From Lachnospiraceae bacterium (GTDB taxonomy: Bacteria > Bacillota > Clostridia > Lachnospirales > Lachnospiraceae): a stretch of DNA of 50,042 bases. A program made the position numbers and the translations under genes. Under the pieces are notes generated by a model, which worked only from the letters and a program-made list of their open reading frames with translations, made no database searches and was not told the DNA's origin. Positions 23,800-31,344 of the stretch are shown here, one piece after another; the first letter of the stretch is position 1, and each line of letters opens with the position of its first letter. The DNA is taken from the NCBI GenBank assembly GCA_015057865.1, contig SVDH01000016.1, positions 1 to 50,042 of the forward strand, read 5' to 3'.

Positions 23800-26505
23800 A
23801 TGAAAAAACTTTTATACAGCACACCCGGAAAAATCCTGGTTATTGCGATCATGCTGTTCTCCGCTGTATGCTGTGCCGTCAGCATGTCGTGGGGGATCAT
23901 CGGCCTGGGTGCCGGCATGACAGGCAATATCCTGCATCCGCAGCCCTACGCAAAATCCGCTGAAATGATCGACCAGTATCTGATCCCGGAAACACACGAT
24001 TTCATCTCATTCCAGTCTACCAGGCAAACGTTCTATAAGGACGGCGCACTGGACATGAATGAAACTGTGGACATTTCCGATCTGAACGCCGGCATTTATA
24101 AAGCAAATAAAAACCCGGATCTGACCTATACCTTAAAAGACCTGCGTGATTTTTACTACACATCAGACTATGTCTTTCTGGCATGGATTCTGGAAAACCG
24201 TGACAGTCTGATCATGGATGAAAACGGTGATGACGGTTATTATGATGAAGAAGGCGGAGAAATCATCCCGCCGGACGACTCCTTGCAAGACAATAAACCG
24301 GTCTATGGTGACACTGCTGTCCCGACAGGCTATGAAACCGTTTTATACGACAACATATTGTACGATTTAAGCACGGTATATATCGACACAGCACGCGATC
24401 GCAACGGTAATGACCGCATCAGGCTGAACTACTATCCGGAACTATATAATGTTCTTTACAATAACGTCCGGCCGTTGGAACTTCAGTCCATTCAAAATGC
24501 TGCCGGCGGAACGATCGCAGACTATGCACAGCAAAACCTGTATACCGTCTCTATATTAGACCAGTATACAAATCTGCTCTATGCAGCAGAGAAAGCGGCC
24601 ACGCTCGGCGACTACAGTAAATACTATGCTACCAATGCCATGATCTGGCTGCAGCGCACAGAAGATGGACAGATCTTTACCAATGTCGATGCCTGGAACT
24701 CCTATGACCTTTCAAATGTAGAAAAAGACTACCAGATGCAGTTTGCAGGCAGCACGAAGGATGCAAAGGCAGATTCTTCCTGCTACTACTGCGCTTATAA
24801 TGATACGAACAGTAATACAACGCTTTTCGGTGATTCAGAATATCAGGCATCCGCCCATCTGGGATTGACCAGTTCCACATTAGGACAGGCAAACGAACTG
24901 CTGGGAGAAGGCCATTACAATCTTTTCATCGGCCTGAATCCGGAATATCCGATCAAAGACACGGCAATGGTCAACAATGCTTTCTATCAGCAATATTCCG
25001 ACCATGAACCATTTGGCAAGAACGCACTCCCTGCCGGAATCATTTTTGCAGGACTCTTTATCTTCATGCTCGTGCTGACGGTTTTACAGACCGGACACAT
25101 CAAAGAAGACAATGCCATCCATACAACAGCGATGGAAAAATTCCCGATCGAGCTTCTTGTGATCATCGACATCGTACTGTGGGTCGTTCTACTGGTATCC
25201 GTATCCCTGCCTCTCAGATGGGCTTACACCTATCAGGACAGCCTGCTTGCGGGTGTTGACAAAGGCGCGGCGCTGAACAACTGCTATCACACGATCAGCA
25301 TGCACTTCCTGGCAGGTCTGATCCCCGGTGCAATTGCATTTGGCATTCTGCTTTGCTGGATCTTTAAGCATTATATCCGCCGGATCAAGGCAAGGACGCT
25401 TGGAAACAGTTTGCTCAAAAGTCTGTTTATCGCGATCAGAAAAGTCACGATCTCTGCTTATCGGACACAAAAAGAAGGAAAGCGCCTTGTGATCGTCTAT
25501 ATCCTGATCGCTGCCGGAAATGCCATCGTTGCAGGTGTTTGTGCGCTTGCCATGGCAATGTCAATGAGCATCATCCCTGCTGTTGTCGGCATCATCATCC
25601 TGGTTCTTGGCAATATCATGATCCTGCGAAAGCTGATGACCTACTTTGCGGGCCGGGATGCCGTGCGAAAAGGCATGGATGAGATCGCTTCCGGCAACCT
25701 GGATTACAAAGTAGATCTGGACGAAGCGACCGGTTACAACCGCGAGATGGCAGAAGGCGTCAATCAGGTCAGCGCCGGATTGAAGCATGCCGTGGAAAAT
25801 GAAATGAAAAGCGAACGTATGAAAGCCGAGCTGATCACCAATGTTTCCCATGACATCAAAACGCCCCTGACATCGATCATCAATTATGTTGATATCTTAA
25901 AGCGCCATGACATAGAAGACGACGAAGTACGAAGCTACATCGAGATCCTCGACCGCAAATCTGCAAGGCTAAAACAGCTGGTCGACGACCTGGTCGAGTC
26001 CTCTAAGATCAGCTCCGGAAACATCACATTGGATATGCACTCCATCGATCTGAGTCAGATGATCCGTCAGATGAACGGGGAATTCCGCGAAAAATTTGAA
26101 GAACGGAATCTTTCTCTGGTCTGCAATCTTCCGGATGAACCGATGATGATACAGGCAGACGGCGCACGTCTTTGCAGAGTGATCGAAAACCTGTACGGAA
26201 ATGCTGCAAAATATTCCATGCCGGGATCAAGAGTTTATGTGGAAGGAGTCATTCGTTCCGACACTGACAGCTCCGACTCAACGGTCATCTTTACGATCCG
26301 TAACATCTCAGAGCATGCATTGAACATCTCTGCCGAAGAGTTGACCGAACGTTTCGTTCGCGGAGACCTCTCCCGCAACACGGAAGGCAGCGGCCTAGGC
26401 TTAGAGATCGCGAGAAACCTGACGATCATGCAGGGCGGCACCTTTGATATCATCCTGGATGGCGATCTGTTTAAAGTCGTGATTGGATTTCCGCAATTAT
26501 TGTAA
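23800..26505 (+). CDS. Sensor histidine kinase with large extracellular domain and multi-pass membrane region
   Basis: This 901-residue kinase has one N-terminal membrane span (about 9-35), an extracellular domain of roughly 375 residues that I do not recognise (acidic, rich in Tyr and Asn), then about five more spans (near 413-433, 447-470, 502-525, 565-620). A HAMP-like coil (about 625-665) leads to a HisKA domain with His684 in NVSHDIKTPLTS and an HATPase domain with the N box near 797 and GSGLGLEIARNL near 863. GGAGACACG precedes the ATG at 23800. Classical kinases have two spans; the five-span block between sensor and kinase suggests it may also read membrane or cell-wall state. Confidence 0.88.
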   Translation: MKKLLYSTPGKILVIAIMLFSAVCCAVSMSWGIIGLGAGMTGNILHPQPYAKSAEMIDQYLIPETHDFISFQSTRQTFYKDGALDMNETVDISDLNAGIYKANKNPDLTYTLKDLRDFYYTSDYVFLAWILENRDSLIMDENGDDGYYDEEGGEIIPPDDSLQDNKPVYGDTAVPTGYETVLYDNILYDLSTVYIDTARDRNGNDRIRLNYYPELYNVLYNNVRPLELQSIQNAAGGTIADYAQQNLYTVSILDQYTNLLYAAEKAATLGDYSKYYATNAMIWLQRTEDGQIFTNVDAWNSYDLSNVEKDYQMQFAGSTKDAKADSSCYYCAYNDTNSNTTLFGDSEYQASAHLGLTSSTLGQANELLGEGHYNLFIGLNPEYPIKDTAMVNNAFYQQYSDHEPFGKNALPAGIIFAGLFIFMLVLTVLQTGHIKEDNAIHTTAMEKFPIELLVIIDIVLWVVLLVSVSLPLRWAYTYQDSLLAGVDKGAALNNCYHTISMHFLAGLIPGAIAFGILLCWIFKHYIRRIKARTLGNSLLKSLFIAIRKVTISAYRTQKEGKRLVIVYILIAAGNAIVAGVCALAMAMSMSIIPAVVGIIILVLGNIMILRKLMTYFAGRDAVRKGMDEIASGNLDYKVDLDEATGYNREMAEGVNQVSAGLKHAVENEMKSERMKAELITNVSHDIKTPLTSIINYVDILKRHDIEDDEVRSYIEILDRKSARLKQLVDDLVESSKISSGNITLDMHSIDLSQMIRQMNGEFREKFEERNLSLVCNLPDEPMMIQADGARLCRVIENLYGNAAKYSMPGSRVYVEGVIRSDTDSSDSTVIFTIRNISEHALNISAEELTERFVRGDLSRNTEGSGLGLEIARNLTIMQGGTFDIILDGDLFKVVIGFPQLL

Positions 26506-26534
26506 AAAAGCGAAAGCTTCGTTACAATGTCCTT

Positions 26535-28325
26535 ATGAAAACCTTACTCATCGCAATCAATGCAAAGTACATACACAGCTGCCTCGCCATCCACAGTCTG
26601 AAAGCGTATGCCGAGGCCAGTCTTAATTCCGACACCAGTGATATTATCATCGAGACGGCTGAATATACCATCAATCAGCCGCTCGATGATATATTAAGTG
26701 ATATCTGTGATCGTGTATCGGATTCGGATTGTCTTATCGCGTTTTCCTGCTACATCTGGAACATCGAATATGTCAAAAAGCTTTCTCTGCTCATCAGACA
26801 CGCTATTCCAAATGCCGGCATCTGGGTCGGTGGGCCGGAGGTTTCCTATTGTGCCGAAAGCTTTCTTTTGGAAAATGAGAGCATCACGGGCGTAATGACA
26901 GGTGAAGGCGAAGCTGTTTTCACTGCCCTGATAACCGGACTTTCTCATAACGCTTCACTCGAATCCATCCCTGGCATTGTGTTCCGCACCGACAGCAACC
27001 ACATCATTACGAATCCACCCGCGCCACTTCTGGATCTGGATTCGCTGGTATTCCCATATCCGGAGCAATCTATTCTGGAACATCATATTTTGTACTATGA
27101 AAGCAGCCGCGGCTGCCCGTTTGGCTGCAGCTACTGCCTTTCTTCGATCGACCGTCGGGTGCGGTTTAAAAGCCTTTCCAAAGTATTTGATGAGCTTTCC
27201 ATATTCCTTGACCAACGTGTTCCGCTGGTCAAGTTTGTCGACCGCACATTTAACTGTGATCATAAGAGAACACTTGCCGTCTGGCAGTTTTTAAAGGAGC
27301 ACGATAACGGGGTCACCCGTTTCCATTTCGAAGTAACTGCAAACCTCTTAAACGAAAAAGAACTTTCGCTTCTTTCCACGCTGCGTCCGGGTCTTGTACA
27401 GCTTGAGATCGGTGTACAGTCCGCCAACCCGGATACCCTCTCTGCTATTGACCGGACGCAGGATATCGATCATTTAAGACGTGTCACTGCACAGATTCAA
27501 AAAGGCGGGAATATCCATCAGCATCTGGATCTGATCGCCGGTCTGCCTTATGAAGACCTTGAAAGCTTTTCGAGATCCTTTGACATTGTTTATGACATGC
27601 AGCCGGATCAGCTGCAGTTAGGGTTCCTGAAGGTATTACAAGGTTCCAAAATGCACCGTTTGAAAGATGAATACGAGCTGGTTTACCGCCCCTGGCCGCC
27701 TTATGAAGTCATCTCGACCCGCTGGATCAGTGTCTCTGAACTGCTGCTATTAAAGAGCATCGAGGAAACGGTCGAGACCTACTACAACAGCGGTCAGTTT
27801 CAGATGACGCTCACCTATCTGATTCACTTTTTCTCACGTCCGTGGGACTTCTTCTGGCGCTTTACAGAGTGGCTGAAAGAAAACGGGCACATTGGCATTT
27901 CCCATAACCGCCTGCAGAAATATAATCTGCTGAGGGAATTTGCAACAGAAGTTGCTGTTTCTGCCAATCTCACATCTGCAGGCATCGATCTGCATGCGCT
28001 TGATTCCATCCTGCTCTACGACCTTTATCTGCGTGAAAAAATAAAAACCCGTCCGCAATGGGCACCGGATCAGAATGCAGAAAAAAAACGGATCTCCTCA
28101 CTGTATCACAATGAAGAAATCCGCATACAATATTTCTCTGAGTTTCCTGACGAACCCGTTAGGCAGATTCGTCACGAGACACACATCGAGATCTTCCCGA
28201 TCGATGTCATAAAAACCGCGACTGATGGAACTACTGCCCCCGGCAAACAGGCCCTTCTCTTCTCTTATCGCGAAAAAGATCCGTTAAACGGATCCGCATC
28301 CGTCAAAACATTATCTTACCAATAG
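26535..28325 (+). CDS. B12-binding domain radical SAM protein (DUF4080 type)
   Basis: This 596-residue protein has an N-terminal cobalamin-binding-like Rossmann domain (about 1-140, MKTLLIAINAKYIHSCLAIHSLKAYA), a radical SAM core with C194-x3-C198-x2-C201 (RGCPFGCSYC) binding the 4Fe-4S/SAM centre, and a C-terminal DUF4080 region. Class B radical SAM enzymes often methylate or rearrange unreactive carbons; the substrate of this subgroup is not known to me. It starts 29 bases after the kinase gene, with no good ribosome site but a TACAAT box just before the ATG. Its end overlaps the convergent OYE gene by 10 bases. Confidence 0.85.
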   Translation: MKTLLIAINAKYIHSCLAIHSLKAYAEASLNSDTSDIIIETAEYTINQPLDDILSDICDRVSDSDCLIAFSCYIWNIEYVKKLSLLIRHAIPNAGIWVGGPEVSYCAESFLLENESITGVMTGEGEAVFTALITGLSHNASLESIPGIVFRTDSNHIITNPPAPLLDLDSLVFPYPEQSILEHHILYYESSRGCPFGCSYCLSSIDRRVRFKSLSKVFDELSIFLDQRVPLVKFVDRTFNCDHKRTLAVWQFLKEHDNGVTRFHFEVTANLLNEKELSLLSTLRPGLVQLEIGVQSANPDTLSAIDRTQDIDHLRRVTAQIQKGGNIHQHLDLIAGLPYEDLESFSRSFDIVYDMQPDQLQLGFLKVLQGSKMHRLKDEYELVYRPWPPYEVISTRWISVSELLLLKSIEETVETYYNSGQFQMTLTYLIHFFSRPWDFFWRFTEWLKENGHIGISHNRLQKYNLLREFATEVAVSANLTSAGIDLHALDSILLYDLYLREKIKTRPQWAPDQNAEKKRISSLYHNEEIRIQYFSEFPDEPVRQIRHETHIEIFPIDVIKTATDGTTAPGKQALLFSYREKDPLNGSASVKTLSYQ

Positions 28326-29347
28326 GGGCAAACCAGCTTCGTTGTCAGGCACGCACTGCAGTTGCGGCACCAGGATCTGGCAGTATTCCCACCCTGCCAT
28401 CGTTTCAAAAGCCCAGGCTCTACAATAAACGGACGGCACAGACCCGCAAAGGCGATCTTAGTATCCGTCAAAATCTGTTCCAGCTCCAACGGGTCTCTGA
28501 TCCCGCCAGTCAGGATTACCGGGATTTGCAGCCGCTCAGCCAGTTCCTTCGTTTCCGAAAGGAAATACGGATGCAGGCTCTGATTGTTTTTCCATGCTCC
28601 GCTGACTTCGATCGCACTCGCACCTGCCTCCTGCAACAGCTCCCCTGTCCTCAGATAGTCTTCATTGGTAATCCCGGGCACAAGATCATTGCAATTGATC
28701 TTCACCAAGATTGGAAAACCATCTCCCGTTTCCCGTCTGATCCCGGCACAGATATCAAGCAACAAGCGCGCCCTGTTTTCCAGGATGCCTCCGTATGAAT
28801 CTGTTCGTCTGTTGTAATATGTTGACAAAAACTCGTGGAGCAAATAGCCATGTGCCCCATGCAGTTCTACTCCGTCACAGCCGGCTTCTTTCGCCCGGAC
28901 CGCCGCTCGGATAAATGCTTCTTTGATCCTCCCGATTTCTTCTTCAGACATCTCGACAGGTGTCACGCAGCTCATCGGATTCTCTACAGCACTCGGCCCG
29001 ATTGCCTGTTCTTTGCTTCGATACATATTTGAACCGCAATGCACAAGCTGTGGAATCAGGCGGGTATCTTTTTCATGCATCATCTCTGCAAGGCGGCGGT
29101 ATTCCGGGATAAAAGAGTCATCATAGATTCCCAACATCCCCGGTCCGTCCCGCATCGGATAATCCGTAACATATGCCAGCCCGGTGATTACTGCGCCCAC
29201 GCCGGTATCTGCCATCGTTTCATACCATTTGAAATCTTCATCCGAATAATGGCCCTCTACGGCATGCGCGTCTCCTGTCGCCGCTCTGAAGATACGGTTT
29301 TTCATCTCCATGCTGCCGATTGTTCCCGGAGAAAACAGATGCTCCAT
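28316..29347 (-). CDS. NADH:flavin oxidoreductase / old yellow enzyme family
   Basis: This 343-residue TIM-barrel flavoprotein has the OYE signature ELHGAHGYLLHEFLSTYYNRRTDSYGG (His163 and His166 bind the substrate carbonyl). The C-terminus carries four cysteines, C327, C330, C333 and C340 (CRNCSACLTTKLVC), like the 4Fe-4S linker of 2,4-dienoyl-CoA and enoate reductases, but it stops there, without the FAD/NAD(P)H domain of those 650-residue enzymes. It may thus take electrons from an iron-sulfur or flavin partner rather than NAD(P)H. Probable role: reduction of an activated C=C bond. Its ATG follows directly on the TGA of the DUF364 gene. Confidence 0.85.
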   Translation of the reverse strand: MEHLFSPGTIGSMEMKNRIFRAATGDAHAVEGHYSDEDFKWYETMADTGVGAVITGLAYVTDYPMRDGPGMLGIYDDSFIPEYRRLAEMMHEKDTRLIPQLVHCGSNMYRSKEQAIGPSAVENPMSCVTPVEMSEEEIGRIKEAFIRAAVRAKEAGCDGVELHGAHGYLLHEFLSTYYNRRTDSYGGILENRARLLLDICAGIRRETGDGFPILVKINCNDLVPGITNEDYLRTGELLQEAGASAIEVSGAWKNNQSLHPYFLSETKELAERLQIPVILTGGIRDPLELEQILTDTKIAFAGLCRPFIVEPGLLKRWQGGNTARSWCRNCSACLTTKLVCPYW

Positions 29348-30100
29348 TCAATCCCCTCCTTCTACAAAACAAACTCGTTTCACTCCCAAAAATTCTGCTG
29401 CGCCCGCAATGCTGATCCCGAAAAACAGCACTTCTTTCTCAAGATTCAGATAGTCCACGATCGTCCCATTGCAGATCGTACTGCCGGTGCAAAGGATCAG
29501 ATCTGCCCATTCGATGACATCATCTTTTTGGGTTGCACCATCCTCCACTTGAATGCCATATCGGTTCTCTCCGATATTCGCAGGATTCAGATCCAACACC
29601 CGGACTTCACGGTCACTGTTAGAAAGCATCTCAAGAAGCGCCGGCTGATAGCCGACCAGACCGATCCGTTTCGCATTCGCATAATGCTCCTCTAAATAGG
29701 CTTCCATCTCTTTTGCACAAAGTTCCGGCCCGTCCGTTCTGCAGTGAACCGTCCCTTTGCATCTTCCAAGCGCATTCATCACCGCATTCAATGACGCGAT
29801 AAAGATTCCTCTTGCATGCGCATCATTAGCAATATCCAGATTTGCCACATCTGCCAGCGTCCCGGAAAAATCTGCCGGTGCGTCGGTAAATGCCTGCCCC
29901 TTTCCATCCCGGTATCCCGCCTGCACCATGAGATCCTTTCCTGTGATGATTGGGAAGTCTTTTCGTTTCGTGACACCGATCGCCTCTTCCGGGCTCAGGG
30001 CGCGGCAATGAATCGTCACCTCTTCCTCTTCGAGATGGTTCTCTGATAAGACCTCTTTGAATTTTGTCTTTAACAGATCATACAATTGTTCCGTGCTCAT
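29348..30100 (-). CDS. DUF4213/DUF364 family protein (putative metal-chelation, Rossmann-like)
   Basis: This 250-residue protein has an N-terminal DUF4213-like part and a C-terminal DUF364 Rossmann-like domain with the typical LVGYQPAL (about 149-156) and ILCTGSTICNGTIVDYL (about 202-218) motifs. Some relatives lie beside metal transport or cobalamin genes and are annotated as putative heavy-metal chelation proteins; true function is unknown. It is in the middle of a tight operon: its ATG overlaps the stop of the DUF4405 gene (ATGA), and its stop abuts the OYE start. The association with a membrane cytochrome-like protein and a flavin enzyme points to redox or cofactor handling. Confidence 0.75.
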   Translation of the reverse strand: MSTEQLYDLLKTKFKEVLSENHLEEEEVTIHCRALSPEEAIGVTKRKDFPIITGKDLMVQAGYRDGKGQAFTDAPADFSGTLADVANLDIANDAHARGIFIASLNAVMNALGRCKGTVHCRTDGPELCAKEMEAYLEEHYANAKRIGLVGYQPALLEMLSNSDREVRVLDLNPANIGENRYGIQVEDGATQKDDVIEWADLILCTGSTICNGTIVDYLNLEKEVLFFGISIAGAAEFLGVKRVCFVEGGD

Positions 30101-30759
30101 CTTGCCTTACCTCTATTTGCAGATTTCTTTTGCAGCAAATACATGATCAGACATCCTGCCATCATAAACAGGATCATAATGGCGATGTAGTCCAGAAAGA
30201 AAAACACCCGCGGCTCGCCCGGATCAAAAAAGGCAAATGCCGTTCTCCCTGACATGTATCCGGGGAATCCACGCCTGATCCATGCCACGAATCCATAAAC
30301 AGAAACGCATGCAAGGATCACCGACAAAGCCGTAAATCCCTGTTTGCTTTTTGCACGCAGCTTTTTTAAAGGCGCCACCAGATGCGTCCCTGCATGGACA
30401 CATAGCAGGCAATATCCCCAATATGCCAGCAGCATATGGATGCTTCTTAACTGTGCCGTAACCGGCAATGTCGAGAGAAATGTATACAAATGCTTCGATA
30501 AAAGAATGCCGCTCACCGGCTGCAGGATCATAAAGACAAACAGACAAAGGTTCAGGCAAATCTGGAAGATCATTCTTGCATTGTACCTTTTTCTGGCTGT
30601 ATACCATTTCCGGTTCAGGATATTATGGATGATGAACAGCACAAAGATCACTGATCCGATCACCTCATGAAAGGTCTCTCCGATCAGAGAGTACGCCATC
30701 AGCATCGGCAGCAAAACTACCATGGCAATGTCTAAGATCATCCTGAAGTGTTTTTTCAT
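30097..30759 (-). CDS. DUF4405 / cytochrome b561-like membrane protein
   Basis: This protein of about 220 residues has four to five membrane spans. Histidines suited to heme b binding lie in the second span region (ETFHEVIGSVIFVLFIIHNILNRKWY) and in a later span (SIHMLLAYWGYCLLCVHAGTH), as in DUF4405 and cytochrome b561-like proteins. A last span near the C-terminus is followed by a basic tail. It could carry electrons across the membrane to the flavin enzyme of the same operon. The start is uncertain: the ATG at 30759 gives a family-like N-terminus, while a TTG at 30792 overlaps the stop of a short leader ORF (TTGA) and could be used by translational coupling. Confidence 0.7.
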   Translation of the reverse strand: MKKHFRMILDIAMVVLLPMLMAYSLIGETFHEVIGSVIFVLFIIHNILNRKWYTARKRYNARMIFQICLNLCLFVFMILQPVSGILLSKHLYTFLSTLPVTAQLRSIHMLLAYWGYCLLCVHAGTHLVAPLKKLRAKSKQGFTALSVILACVSVYGFVAWIRRGFPGYMSGRTAFAFFDPGEPRVFFFLDYIAIMILFMMAGCLIMYLLQKKSANRGKAR

Positions 30760-30788
30760 TCTGTTATTATGCATCATCCAATTACAGT

Positions 30789-30833
30789 TCAAGTCCGGAG
30801 ATCCACTCTTCTACTTCGGCTCTTATTTTTCAT
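30789..30833 (-). CDS. Short leader ORF (14 codons) upstream of the DUF4405 gene
   Basis: CGGAGGTGAATAAGAC precedes an ATG at 30833 and opens a 14-codon frame (MKNKSRSRRVDLRT), ending TGA at 30789-30791. It is rich in Arg, Lys and Ser. The ribosome site is far better than that of the gene that follows, whose possible TTG start overlaps the stop codon. It may be a coupling leader peptide, or simply a misread start for a once longer gene. Confidence 0.4.
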   Translation of the reverse strand: MKNKSRSRRVDLRT

Positions 30834-30884
30834 GTCTTATTCACCTCCGGGTACCAGTAGATCGAGTTTTACTTAGATGTTTTT

Positions 30885-31310
30885 TTATTTACGTTTTATC
30901 CTATACCTTGATACCTGTTCAGAAAGCTGCTCCAGTTCCTCTTTTGAGAGCTCCGGCAAATGTTCCAGCTTGTCAATAAATGCCGTAATGGTTTCCTTGT
31001 TCCTAAGCGAAATGACTTCATTGAAAAAGCTGACGGCAAGACCGGTGATCAACGCCAACGCAAAGTGTGCATAAATAGACAGGACGATGGAAATGATCCT
31101 TACCGGCGGAACCGTTGCCAGATAATCACCAAATCCGATGGTTGTCACAACTGCATAGATATACCATACAGCATCACGATAAGTCGTGATCGTCGGTTCA
31201 CACCACCAGACAATAAATGTGCAGAGAACCATAAATGCCAAAAAGACCCAAAAGATTCTTGTGACAGACGTTGTTCTTAACAGTTTTCGAAGAATTCGCA
31301 ATCCGGTCAT
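30885..31310 (-). CDS. Two-TM potassium channel
   Basis: This 141-residue protein has two membrane spans (about 18-38 and 70-94) flanking a pore loop with the selectivity filter TTIGFGD (56-62), a variant of TVGYGD. The 45-residue C-terminal tail is charged and helical (FIDKLEHLPELSKEELEQL); it has no RCK/TrkA domain, so gating would be by voltage-free or coiled tail means. Four copies would make one channel. The ATG at 31310 follows AGAGGAG; an upstream frame overlaps the YhgE gene. It is 34 bases downstream of the second YhgE gene and probably cotranscribed. Confidence 0.85.
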   Translation of the reverse strand: MTGLRILRKLLRTTSVTRIFWVFLAFMVLCTFIVWWCEPTITTYRDAVWYIYAVVTTIGFGDYLATVPPVRIISIVLSIYAHFALALITGLAVSFFNEVISLRNKETITAFIDKLEHLPELSKEELEQLSEQVSRYRIKRK

Positions 31311-31344
31311 AATACTCCTCTTTTCTTTTACGATATTGCACCTT

